Shown: positions 9,001 through 11,400, counted from the stretch's first letter. The stretch: DNA of 11,400 nucleotides from UM-FILTER-38-24 sp041663205 (GCA_041663205.1 JBAZQZ010000026.1:1-11400); one strand, 5' to 3'. A program made the numbers and translations. The notes: generated from the letters alone by a model not told the origin.

Positions 9001-10970
9001 GCGGAAGGAGTCCCCTCAAACCCGAGAGTGGAAAGCAATACATAAAGACGGGGAGTTCCGGCTGGCGCATAAAAACTTGTGGATCCGTCTTTGCTCACCG
9101 AAAAAGTAAAATTTTTAACATTTTTCTGGCCGTCATGATAAAATTCGACACTGATATTTCCCGCGGCGGTCTGAACTTTTCCGGCATTCAAATAATCGGT
9201 GGATGGCAAAAGCACCTTGTATCCGAGATTTTCAATTTTGCCGTAAAGCTCTTTATTCCCCTCATTAACAACAGATTTCACGGCCTTGTAAGATTCCTCG
9301 GCGGCTTGATCGATTGTGTACGCGGGCCCGATTTCTTTGTCGTTTATTTTTGTGATGACATCTCCCTCCTGAAGAGGTCCGAAAAAATAATTTTTATAAT
9401 CCATCATCGCCAAATTCGGATTCGGATAAAATGCGGGGATTCCATAATCGGCATTTGATTCAATTATCGCGCCGCTCGAAACTTTTCCATCCGTAAGTTT
9501 TTTCGCTTCATTCTCGGTTAAAATCCGCGTATTCACTCCGAAAGTATGGACAGGTATCGCGGTACTTGGATCATCAGATCTTATGGAACGAGTCAAAATC
9601 GAATATTCTTTGCTTCCGGGGACATAAGACCCCAAATACACACTGCACTGTTTTGCATTTTTCAGTAAATCGTAATTTATCCCATTTAGATAATGGCTTC
9701 CATTCGCCCCGCCGACGTAATTTGAAAGATTATATCCGTAATTTATATCTGTATTTCCGCCGACCTCGATGTCTCCATTTTCTTTTGTGAAATTCACCGA
9801 AAGTTTCACACTTGTGATCAACGGAAGAGGGGCGGCTACCTTCTCCACGACCTCATTAATTTTTTTCTCGATGGCATCGTTAACGGCGCGAAGATACGTT
9901 TTTGCATACTCATCTTTCGCGGACACAAGCACCGCCGCGACATCGGAACCCGTATTGGCATATCGACCGGTCCCGTCAATTAAATCATGAGCCTTCCCTA
10001 TATAAGAGCTGACGATTTTGTAATAAGGCAGAAGAAATTGATCAATAATCTGTTTCGAAGTGATATCCGGCAAATTAACAAACGAATCATCCGCCTCTTT
10101 CACTCCTATTTCACCGTTCGCTTCCTCGGAAAGATCTTTCGCCCAATACTTGTTGTATCGCATGTAAGCCAAATCTTCCCAATATTTCAAATACTTCGAA
10201 TAAGACGTATAAACATCCGGACTTATGGATTCTTCCTCATGAGTCAAATCTCCATAAAACATTTTTTTGTTGAAATCCGCGTACTCGGGGACACCGGCAT
10301 AATACAAATGATTTTTATCAAAAAACTTCGCAAGTTCTTCTTGTCCTGCAACTCCGCCAACGTCAGCTTTGATTACCCCACCCCAGATTTCGGGCTTGGG
10401 GAAGGTAATATTCGGGTTATACTCGAAATTCAAAGTCTTCGAATCATACACGTAAGCTTTGTTTTCAAAATCCGTATACGGATACATGCTCACAAACTTT
10501 TCTCCGTTTTTATTCACAACCGGCAAAGGAATATTCCCCGCAAGAACAACACCGGCAAGTCTGTTTTTCTTTTCCCCATTCCCGTTAAAATACAAATTCT
10601 CAAGCGCATTAGCCAAATCCACGGCATTTTCTTTCTTCTTATCAAAAATCAAAATCTGGACATCGGTATATTCATTGCTTTCGCGAAGATCTCCCAAATA
10701 ACGAATAATCCTTTCCCCCAAAGTATTTTCCTTTAGTTTATCCGGATATTTCCCCTTAAGTCCCGCATAAGAATTCAAATCTTTATCAATTTCGCTGTCA
10801 ACCACAACTGTAATCAGATCATAAGTATCTTCAAAATCCCCCGGCTTATCCGCTTTTTCGATTGCTGTCAGGGCATAAGCCACCGGCGCGGACAATATTT
10901 CCGTAAACAAAAACACGAGCACAAGAATCCCGCAAAAAAACTTCTGAAAATTACTATGAATGAGGTTCAT
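1..10970 (-). CDS. Giant multidomain SLH-anchored secreted surface protein (C-terminus beyond left edge)
   Basis: One uninterrupted frame of at least 3,656 codons (roughly 400 kDa at 110 Da per residue). It begins with a signal peptide and runs off the left edge inside an SLH region, so the stop is not seen. Domains in order, by residue: alpha/beta domain with C25-like layout 51-241, PDZ-like 477-622, acidic Ca-type loop 833-844, Gly/Ser linker 1122-1165, two Ig-like domains 1235-1440, FG-GAP-type repeats 1771-1905, DUF11-like 1976-2083, helical domain 2450-2591, Leu-Pro repeats 2608-2728, helical region 2820-3060, lone FG-GAP-type repeat 3105-3130, PKD 3179-3297, duplicated beta module 3378-3545, SLH from 3576. 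The ATG is preferred because GGAGA lies 11 bases upstream and a signal peptide follows directly; an in-frame GTG at 10991-10989 is a weaker alternative. The likely role is an extracellular adhesin or S-layer-associated stalk. No catalytic function is proven. Confidence 0.96.
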   Translation of the reverse strand, partial: MNLIHSNFQKFFCGILVLVFLFTEILSAPVAYALTAIEKADKPGDFEDTYDLITVVVDSEIDKDLNSYAGLKGKYPDKLKENTLGERIIRYLGDLRESNEYTDVQILIFDKKKENAVDLANALENLYFNGNGEKKNRLAGVVLAGNIPLPVVNKNGEKFVSMYPYTDFENKAYVYDSKTLNFEYNPNITFPKPEIWGGVIKADVGGVAGQEELAKFFDKNHLYYAGVPEYADFNKKMFYGDLTHEEESISPDVYTSYSKYLKYWEDLAYMRYNKYWAKDLSEEANGEIGVKEADDSFVNLPDITSKQIIDQFLLPYYKIVSSYIGKAHDLIDGTGRYANTGSDVAAVLVSAKDEYAKTYLRAVNDAIEKKINEVVEKVAAPLPLITSVKLSVNFTKENGDIEVGGNTDINYGYNLSNYVGGANGSHYLNGINYDLLKNAKQCSVYLGSYVPGSKEYSILTRSIRSDDPSTAIPVHTFGVNTRILTENEAKKLTDGKVSSGAIIESNADYGIPAFYPNPNLAMMDYKNYFFGPLQEGDVITKINDKEIGPAYTIDQAAEESYKAVKSVVNEGNKELYGKIENLGYKVLLPSTDYLNAGKVQTAAGNISVEFYHDGQKNVKNFTFSVSKDGSTSFYAPAGTPRLYVLLSTLGFEGTPSADIFKNGTMGAIFTLYSGDIAAGCTMTNTFRNSDRCFYPMTTIPLLDPAGSVGLKKVDFSTKSMFPEKFTGTYENHMNMFQFPDGFDLKNLDEIYFNSCFAPYSTLKTTDGEIYSPLIKSFKNFAKELFNKNPEKAPGKKETWLDSDKIDPSQIVVNNVEGQTVTLKDFSDRYGFFDGIDNDGDKVADFEMKDLLKEDGKPGQDGVFETKVYDFDEAETKYGISDKNLSEISRRMLSKNKSYVLPKDMPGNPYKGDVTLEVLVSNYKNKDGTEKKLSSAVVHNEPTNYTILSQVNAQSTPDLPIDNPRYVAFLSVPVGKALDGKTQKVYYPNIFDAENVAQIKVKLDETAWQIAQIPGAENLVDGKKDLISIHDEIYNKYLAPVVDAQKDDSPDGFVLNAAASQKIHDALSWKGLAMDEKHDYIFSRYLNPDKDAYVGDSSNGYEAAYLVLNGAKDSFKTNFNSKGGLVKTAGGGVEISKGEISGGGGTAGGTAGTSGSSGAESKNSETKKKEGYKFVDLSEFKKEVDEFLDYFTLKTKPEFKAVCVNPDPLFVEVEKEASEDKGIADALGGDSMEFLDSVSLEIIPDSTTLVANGQSKTKISVVFRDKNGKQVNTYSRATVKVDDKISVDSKTDEFQNVDGIQISSFEGSVSFYVYSKDLTGSSTISAYLIDNNFEKISGTETAKIINVVDNLSLTLAAKKYSIKAQLTKNGDVVTGYNGPIEFKILDSKLGKFVPSAPIKMTNGAASDAIFQPYSTAYGDVEIYVSVNGFASSSITLNIPKPAGISQKQEVQKDTSYKYSYDKVAGFNTKSLYVSLLGGDFGNPELEKNTAQAFLQNSYAQAVSADTHVPSNTKKLVAIDGYGKIDVLAEDIEAKILPVSDASENAQKISFENVNTKDVLAEASVKMAKDVKVDVKMLVEDSGYKIEKKSDGFYLTQGIETELKISNEGKISINDNSFELRLPEEDDELEIHEFSLIVTKNSQDFALVTFNGKKEVKFTLISGDTRYDFEQFFSRADTSENKGLYLLDKDSLAAPFSENVGAGFKYKDKQMLYFAAGNSVGESSVPYGSEYGIIYGDPNVRVGKNWLADLVSKFSGYTKDIGTPVFQGDDDIYKLINFDFNGDGKDDILLAYEDGLVRLLEYEGGHKKFRDKGYILNITGGIYSTAKIDSNNDGYDDLVVGTKEPCKATDKCVSLFVNNATKFERKSLNLNVDGKIYEMKGYDMNKDGCDDLVASDSSANVRVFYNSNDGKSCKGLETNYGNSFGFGYGINADTDMKENVFVHLPGMENLKEDFVAVGPYKFQSVSKISQLSSSTKTALDVNGNTVSAGDKIEFTITLQNKSGSNLSGVMVSDLTPLTMTIQPESLKCADANCKDSLEWEESGMSLRAKIIKNVSVPANGKRTIKYTSTVDAIPSINFDLGYDFGGYEKDNYPDIRVRPSVNPNGDLIYLYSTGVKESYVNYKKKVLSSAGKGLSDEYDKEFEKNGLPSAKDLLKTIGSSGVPDVIKNSLQEMVSPSSSDKDGSGCPDSWESFKKDATEMGEAVYGAVNTFSNFKCNGGGCLPIPYNYAFLAPTKTSSGYPVISFTAEFPYFAFFRASDLPSFVRLYVSPTLTMGLGTAVCVGPNDSTGMCYATAIPPSVLGGCPNFLQEVNDVIAKAKNVNSDPDIGTSTVISNGEDSTGTDAISFGDSSSSPLSLISVADKVNVRIPGFPSVITDWLDREADEIYNKLLDFPDIYLIIPDFGELGGKFAAAGKNFKKIKSINDFLRAVNSIPFVQIEGKEILVKVPALTSAEIEKWKRQASLWIDYEQAEILKIPEYWGCDENNYRKTFCDKITVNLNSYITSIKTLMDKLDKIAKLPSEVLKFRSLETKYATQIICYMDAIMEFMGGYIKRQNIVAESWMKAVEDAIKIFKDWHMILDISIDYEKSCNECNKNDRFSKLGLLLQFLVNIPDPPTIPLPKWPDIVFDVSQIKTGVRIVWPDVVFMPESINLPDLPTINLSKIALPEIIPDDYTFDISKTFGIDTKFDIPDWIINFPEFAMPNLPDLPNLAFPNLPDLPHPPKIPALSDLANSDVIVNVVTSLKKVIKVLCLLKKGLLPIPERNPLDGVNLATQIETLTQPSAQSVLPFLKEFSVQMPAIEYSYVDQIKVDAKLNFGIDTSFIYYFAKLGADKINKQTDKLIKGLNEYTGLPFQNALNNLVEKFTDAITEKAKEAIEESVSGVGDVTEEVIEDVQKATDNKQSYIPEVFVQLKNELNNFSNVIENYVSSLKIDENYPEKFYLTATQSVLQKDDAVMNKKLSDIKNLDMDFLEEYPEMEKMYAIRNSILAYANDVSQSNEVLSGIKDYDEFIKFIAENTNQKNLFAEDTLQKIDISPADEEIKGSLFSDETKEKMIAYEPGNVAKTDLVSGETGATGAPKGFYIIADGKNESVLNYTLELGDDTNTLFIDVDGDSDKDIIFSMGGAVYMKINHKQMPESEKGDVYVSASDSAVSDFILKDGVNFTSYYTMYEAPLCSDKEPPLPAISQTTFNVSVFQSLVIDAGNSFDPNGEVAEYFVEMLPFENGKKKVTQFPKSIWSDANLSVDENGDGNLINDKSNPKFNIGPFVNEGDVGTHYAIMNVVDASGNSSSQKITINVFAPKISLNQPLERTPAASGKVDPSLPNIPFSLMRERYSYRSVSGNLTLVPRVDKIKTPTIGEDGKYKTDNDGTYNITDFSTDDAILIEDENGKIIAKINPKTGNIGEVADGYEVKVNTSTKVNTASTSVIIVDKAGYVQATVYIVGDINTDINSSDFYGTNVKDLNLDDFIDVKILPSDNKFNPGGAVIVDEKNNIVFGAIEPSGNITILDNRLKATKKKNDYTKDPLVIELSIDGKIVAEVRVNISVSAKIVGAKDVPVPTPSNAAALEKSAKAYVSPFADFGNLSSELKKIANDLYEKDIIEGIKTQDGVYLKPDDFVTRSQFVKILLKMLCIEPRAEAYKVYSPNEANGGFSDISFK
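84..245 (-). other. S-layer homology (SLH) domain, first copy (residues 3576-3629)
   Basis: The segment opens FADF, has a helix (LSSELKKIANDLYEKDII), then EGI, YLKPDDFVTRSQFVKILLKM. This follows the SLH order F-x-D, a helix with an A-x-x-x-L core, G-I-x-x-G, F/L-x-P-x-x-x-(I/V)-T-R-(A/S)-(E/Q)-F-x-x-(I/M)-L. The usual TRAE is TRSQ here. SLH domains act in sets of up to three and bind pyruvylated secondary cell-wall polymer, anchoring the protein at the cell surface. Its C-terminal position fits an anchor. Confidence 0.88.
336..530 (-). repeat. Beta module, copy B of a tandem duplication (residues 3481-3545)
   Basis: GGAVIVDEKNNIVFGAIEPS followed by GNITI aligns by eye with DDAILIEDENGKIIAKINPK and TGNI of copy A. 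The closing LVIELSIDGKIVAEVRVNI aligns with SVIIVDKAGYVQATVYIV. The copies start 103 residues apart. A proline/alanine-rich hinge (VPVPTPSNAAA) follows and leads into the SLH region. Confidence 0.6.
642..839 (-). repeat. Beta module, copy A of a tandem duplication (residues 3378-3443)
   Basis: The copy begins DDAILIEDENGKIIAKINPK, then TGNI, and closes with TSVIIVDKAGYVQATVYIV. It is the first of two diverged copies lying between the PKD and SLH domains. The alternation of a value-like strand, a D-x-x-G/N turn and a second strand suggests a small beta-sandwich or beta-roll. No family is recognised. Confidence 0.6.
1080..1436 (-). other. PKD domain with an inserted acidic loop (residues 3179-3297)
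   Basis: The first half reads SLVIDAGNSFDPNGEVAEYF, the PKD pattern of D-A-x-x-S-x-D-x-(D/N)-G-x-(I/V)-x-x-Y. The second half reads GTHYAIMNVVDASGNSSSQK followed by ITINV, the closing PKD strands (G-x-Y-x-V-x-x-x-V-x-D-x-x-G-x-x-S). Between them an insertion carries VDENGDGN (3243-3250), another calcium-type loop. PKD domains are Ig-like folds common in extracellular enzymes and surface proteins, where they bind partners or act as stretchable spacers. Confidence 0.82.
1581..1658 (-). repeat. Lone FG-GAP/VCBS-type repeat (residues 3105-3130)
   Basis: The loop DVDGDSDKDIIFS at 3108-3118 is a full D-x-D-x-D-x-D-x-D calcium pattern, followed by the strand GGAVYMKIN. It is about 1,200 residues from the other FG-GAP-type repeats and has no obvious neighbouring copy. 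It therefore looks like a single inserted or remnant blade, or a Ca-binding turn between the helical region and the PKD domain. Confidence 0.7.
1791..2513 (-). other. Second helical region, possible coiled coil (residues about 2820-3060)
   Basis: Strand-forming residues are sparse and charged amphipathic stretches dominate. Examples are NLVEKFTDAITEKAKEAIEE, VTEEVIEDVQKATD, VFVQLKNELNNFSNVIENY and MDFLEEYPEMEKMYAIRNS. Hydrophobic residues recur at three- and four-residue spacing, as in coiled coils or helical bundles. It lies between the Leu-Pro-rich segment and the lone FG-GAP repeat. No family is recognised. Confidence 0.5.
2790..3149 (-). repeat. Leu-Pro-rich segment with LPDLP repeats (residues 2608-2728)
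   Basis: Proline recurs every two to six residues, with repeated cores INLPDLPTINL, MPNLPDLPNL and FPNLPDLPHPP. The last two are a tandem pair in the DNA: TCAGGCAAATTCGG occurs at 2824-2837 and 2857-2870 on the plus strand, exactly 33 bases (11 codons) apart, and a shorter copy of the same core lies at 3013-3023. Such sequence favours an extended, polyproline-like rod rather than a globular fold. It joins two helical regions and contains several Trp-Pro-Asp and Ile-Pro-Asp variants (KWPDIVFDV, VWPDVVFMP), suggesting an older degenerate repeat. Confidence 0.8.
3198..3623 (-). other. Helical domain with a CX2C motif, family not recognised (residues 2450-2591)
   Basis: The sequence is predominantly helical in character: IEKWKRQASLWIDYEQAEIL, then a loop with two cysteines (GCDENNYRKTFC), then long amphipathic stretches (SIKTLMDKLDKIAKLPSEVL, YMDAIMEFMGGYIKRQ, WMKAVEDAIKIFKDW). 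It ends with C-N-E-C at residues 2588-2591. It is followed at once by the Leu-Pro-rich segment. The cysteines could form disulfides in the secreted protein or a small metal site. I do not recognise the family and offer no function. Confidence 0.5.
4722..5045 (-). other. DUF11-like beta domain (residues 1976-2083)
   Basis: The segment starts ALDVNGNTVSAGDKIEFTI and continues TLQNKSGSNLSGVMVSDLTP, then a stretch with cysteines (KCADANC) and a closing ISVPANGKRTIKYTSTV-like region; I read the first of these residues as VSVPANGKRTIKYTSTV. DUF11 domains have exactly this order: a G-D-x-I-x-(Y/F)-x-I-x-x-x-N strand, then N-x-x-G-V-x-V-x-D-x-x-P, then an amidic closing strand. They occur in tandem in surface and S-layer-linked proteins and act as structural spacers. 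Here there is one copy. Confidence 0.75.
5256..5660 (-). repeat. Three FG-GAP/VCBS-type repeats (residues 1771-1905)
   Basis: Three acidic loops of the D-x-(D/N)-x-D-G-x-D-D type occur about 52 residues apart: DFNGDGKDDILLA (from 1777), DSNNDGYDDLVVG (from 1827) and DMNKDGCDDLVAS (from 1881). Each is followed by a strand that reads as a display of a value (VRLLEYEGG, VSLFVNN, VRVFYNSNDG). This is the signature of FG-GAP/VCBS repeats, which form blades of a beta-propeller and bind Ca2+ in the loop. Three blades are too few for a closed propeller, so degenerate blades in the flanks, such as the region with SEYGIIYGDPNVRVG just before, probably complete it. Confidence 0.85.
6651..6929 (-). other. 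Second Ig-like beta-sandwich domain (residues 1348-1440)
   Basis: This directly follows the first Ig-like domain with no linker. Strands include LSLTLAAKKYSIKAQL, a turn TKNGDVVTGYNG, IEFKIL, and GDVEIYVSVNG ending in SSITLNIPKP. The K-N-G-D-x-V-x-G-x-N-G-P-I-E-F layout is the one seen in Big-1/invasin-like repeats (D-x-x-G-x-P-V-x-G-x-x-V-x-F). After it, residues 1441-1770 are beta-rich with many Lys, Asp and Val, and I cannot assign them to a family. Confidence 0.6.
6930..7268 (-). other. Ig-like domain, invasin/Big-1 type (residues 1235-1347)
   Basis: The opening SVSLEIIPDSTTLVANGQSK is followed by KISVVFRDKNGKQV. This matches the Big-1 (intimin/invasin) pattern, in which a strand ending in P and a small turn precede A-(D/N)-G-x-S and a strand ending in D-x-x-G-x-x-V. 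Later strands include GSVSFYVYSK and TAKIINVV. Such domains act as rigid spacers or adhesive modules in surface proteins. Confidence 0.7.
7476..7607 (-). other. Low-complexity Gly/Ser/Thr linker then Lys-rich stretch (residues 1122-1165)
   Basis: Glycine, serine, threonine and alanine dominate (for example GGGGTAGGTAGTSGSSG), followed by a charged stretch with SETKKKEG. There is no expected fold. It separates the N-terminal section (C25-like and PDZ-like domains and what follows) from the Ig-like stalk, so it probably acts as a flexible hinge. The corresponding plus strand is unusually C-rich for this window, a direct result of the Gly codons. Confidence 0.8.
8439..8474 (-). other. Acidic Ca-binding-type loop (residues 833-844)
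   Basis: The sequence DGIDNDGDKVAD places acidic or Asn residues at alternating positions around glycines. This is the pattern of thrombospondin type-3 and dockerin/EF-hand-like calcium loops in extracellular proteins. It stands alone, between a Cys-containing unassigned region and a mixed alpha/beta region that runs to the Gly-rich linker. Calcium binding is inferred from the pattern only. Confidence 0.55.
9105..9542 (-). other. PDZ-like domain with insertions (residues 477-622)
   Basis: The segment begins FGVNTRILTENEAKKL and continues with SSGAIIES, a Pro/Tyr-rich insertion, then the hallmark GPLQEGDVITKINDKEI at 531-547. A further insertion of about 50 residues follows, ending in paired strands (NISVEFYHDG and NFTFSV, about 602-622). 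In PDZ domains the G-L-x-x-G-D-x-I-x-x-I-(N/D) signature follows the peptide-binding groove, and closing strands carry a turn of the x-x-D/N-G-x type. PDZ domains bind C-terminal or internal peptides and often accompany extracellular or periplasmic proteases. Here it lies about 230 residues after the C25-like domain. The GDVITKIND core is convincing; the exact boundaries are not. Confidence 0.68.
10248..10820 (-). other. N-terminal alpha/beta domain resembling the first subdomain of peptidase C25 (residues 51-241)
   Basis: Alternating strands and helices are visible: DLITVVVD (51-58), a helix around 84-95, VQILIFD (104-110), a helix 115-128, then LAGVVLAGNIPLPVV (138-152). These are followed by YTDFENKAYVYD (165-176), PKPEIWGGVI (191-200), a helix at 211-226, and a DFNKKMFYGD segment ending at 241. 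The order recalls gingipain-family proteins, where an LxGD..P strand precedes a DYYY-like segment, a P-(D/E)-I-x-x-GR strand, a helix and a strand ending in D. The catalytic GHG and SC motifs of C25 are not seen where expected. It may be a degenerate or unrelated Rossmann-like domain. A Tyr-rich, mainly helical stretch follows it (about 242-340). Confidence 0.4.
10872..10970 (-). other. N-terminal signal peptide of the giant protein (residues 1-33)
   Basis: The start is polar with one Lys (MNLIHSNFQKF), followed by a hydrophobic core at about residues 11-26 (FFCGILVLVFLF) and an A-X-A site, VAYA, ending at residue 33. This is a standard Sec signal with signal peptidase I cleavage expected before LTAIEK. 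Cys13 lies within the hydrophobic core and is not followed by a lipobox layout, so a lipoprotein signal is unlikely. Its presence supports both the chosen ATG and export of the protein. Confidence 0.88.
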
Positions 10971-10981
10971 AAAAAAATGGT

Positions 10982-10986
10982 TCTCC
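10982..10986 (-). promoter_or_regulatory. Shine-Dalgarno site of the giant gene
   Basis: On the minus strand, GGAGA is followed by 11 bases (ACCATTTTTTT) and the ATG. The spacing is on the long side but usable. This is the only purine-rich anti-16S match near the start, and it favours the ATG over the upstream in-frame GTG, which lies before it. Confidence 0.6.
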
Positions 10987-10994
10987 AACACAAA

Positions 10995-11024
10995 AATATA
11001 CCACAAAAAACACAACAAAAACAA
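10995..11024 (-). promoter_or_regulatory. Possible sigma70-type promoter of the giant gene
   Basis: On the minus strand, TTGTTT (11024-11019) and TATATT (11000-10995) are separated by 18 bases, giving a predicted transcript start near 10988, just ahead of the Shine-Dalgarno site. The region is T/G-rich, so chance matches are easy. The upstream terminator makes some promoter in these 150 bases necessary, but this particular pair is only the best visible candidate. Confidence 0.35.
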
Positions 11025-11092
11025 TTACCCAAAGCCACAAAATCACCTTTTTAAAAAACTTTCAGTTGACGAATTTTCCCAAGGTTTTTTTA

Positions 11093-11120
11093 CCCCAAAA
11101 ACCCCTCTTTCCCCTCCCCC
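11093..11120 (-). other. G-quadruplex motif (four G-runs on the minus strand)
   Basis: On the minus strand the order is GGGGG, A, GGGG, AAAGA, GGGG, TTTTT, GGGG, with loops of 1, 5 and 5 bases. This satisfies the usual rule of four runs of three or more G with loops of one to seven, and here each run has at least four. It begins exactly where the T-run of the pilin terminator ends and lies upstream of the giant gene's candidate promoter. The remaining bases to the giant gene (10971-11092) are T/G-rich and show no other element beyond the promoter and Shine-Dalgarno site. Confidence 0.75.
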
Positions 11121-11149
11121 AAAAAAGGCCTCCCGAAGGAAGCCTTTTT
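11121..11149 (-). terminator. Intrinsic terminator of the pilin-like gene
   Basis: On the minus strand, GGCTTCC (11144-11138), loop TTCG (11137-11134) and GGAGGCC (11133-11127) form a 7-bp stem with one G-T pair. The stem is extended by five A before it and six T after it. The loop is a canonical C(UUCG)G tetraloop. The hairpin begins 22 bases after the pilin stop and ends in a T-run, so the two genes are separate transcription units. The plus-strand version also has a T-run, but no gene points at it from the left. Confidence 0.95.
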
Positions 11150-11171
11150 GAAAAGTGAAATCAGGTCTGGA

Positions 11172-11400
11172 TTACTGGATCAAAGCCGCATAGCAACCAA
11201 ATTTAGTAAGCATGTCAGGAGGAGGAGTAACAGCACCAGGAGTCAAAACTGGTTTAGTGTCAGCCTTAAGTCCAGCACATGCAATATTTGCTTTATCAAG
11301 ATTCTCTACAACGGCATAAACAGCAGCTGTATATCCTTTCCCAGAGTCAAATTTAATATATCCATACTTTCCTGCACATCCACCATCGGCAGCAGGAACA
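11172..11400 (-). CDS. Type IV pilin-like (pseudopilin) protein, C-terminal 75 residues only
   Basis: The frame is open from the right edge to TAA at 11174-11172; its N-terminus, with the diagnostic pilin methylation motif and hydrophobic helix, lies outside the window. The visible part reads GGCAGKYGYIKFDSGKGYTA, then AAVYAVVENLDKANIACAGL, a Pro/Thr-rich loop (TPGAVTPPP), and ends KFGCYAALIQ. A short tyrosine/glycine-rich beta C-terminus with ValGluAsn-type strands and an end in G-C-Y-x-x-x-x-Q is typical of small pilin-like proteins, notably in candidate-phyla bacteria. Three cysteines suggest a disulfide-closed C-terminal loop. Codons favour GCT/GCA and CCT, unlike the CCG-rich giant gene, which suggests high expression. 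Assignment from a C-terminus alone is tentative. Confidence 0.6.
   Translation of the reverse strand, partial: VPAADGGCAGKYGYIKFDSGKGYTAAVYAVVENLDKANIACAGLKADTKPVLTPGAVTPPPDMLTKFGCYAALIQ

Noticed and set aside
9987..10736. A 249-codon plus-strand reading frame, the longest on that strand.
   Set aside because: It lies wholly opposite the signal-bearing, domain-containing giant gene. Its product is rich in Ile, Phe, Arg and Lys with no recognisable motif, as expected for a shadow of AT-leaning codons.
1..10970. Recoding of UGA, as in Gracilibacteria or Absconditabacteria.
   Set aside because: I saw no in-frame TGA in the giant gene, glycine is encoded by GGN and tryptophan by TGG, so the standard reading of UGA as a stop fits better. 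A full codon count would settle it.
10886..10970. Lipoprotein signal based on Cys13.
   Set aside because: The Cys is inside the hydrophobic core and is not preceded by a lipobox; the A-X-A site at residue 33 fits signal peptidase I.

Overview
Almost the whole window (about 96 %) is one protein-coding gene on the minus strand. It starts at an ATG at 10970-10968 and runs without a stop past the left edge, giving at least 3,656 codons. I followed the frame codon by codon at many points; both ends are in phase and I saw no in-frame stop. The product is a giant exported surface protein. Its order is: signal peptide, an alpha/beta domain whose layout recalls peptidase C25 (gingipain), a PDZ-like domain, a long unassigned region with a Ca-binding-type loop, a Gly/Ser/Thr linker, two Ig-like domains, FG-GAP/VCBS-type repeats, a DUF11-like domain, helical domains flanking a Leu-Pro-rich repeat, a further lone FG-GAP-type repeat, a PKD domain, a tandemly duplicated beta module, and SLH domains that are cut by the left edge. 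Every sizeable reading frame on the plus strand lies opposite this gene, and I treat all of them as shadows.

Upstream of the giant gene, at the right edge, is the 3' end of a second minus-strand gene. Its product has the small, Gly/Ala/Tyr-rich, cysteine-containing C-terminus of a type IV pilin-like (pseudopilin) protein. It ends at TAA and is followed by a strong intrinsic terminator with a UUCG tetraloop. Between that terminator and the giant gene lie about 150 bases. They contain four runs of at least four G on the minus strand (a G-quadruplex motif), a T/G-rich stretch with a plausible promoter, and a Shine-Dalgarno sequence.

Organism: the gene has a Shine-Dalgarno start, an AT-leaning composition, and UGA apparently not used as a sense codon. 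Giant SLH/FG-GAP/PKD surface proteins next to pilin-like genes are reminiscent of candidate phyla radiation (Patescibacteria) genomes such as Peregrinibacteria, but Gram-positive or other SLH-bearing bacteria cannot be excluded from sequence alone. No mobile element, CRISPR array, tRNA or rRNA is visible.

How the parts fit (inference): the SLH end would fix the protein to secondary cell-wall polymer or S-layer. The Ca-binding and Ig-like modules would form a long stalk, and the N-terminal alpha/beta plus PDZ region would sit furthest from the wall. The separate pilin gene would contribute a second class of surface appendage.
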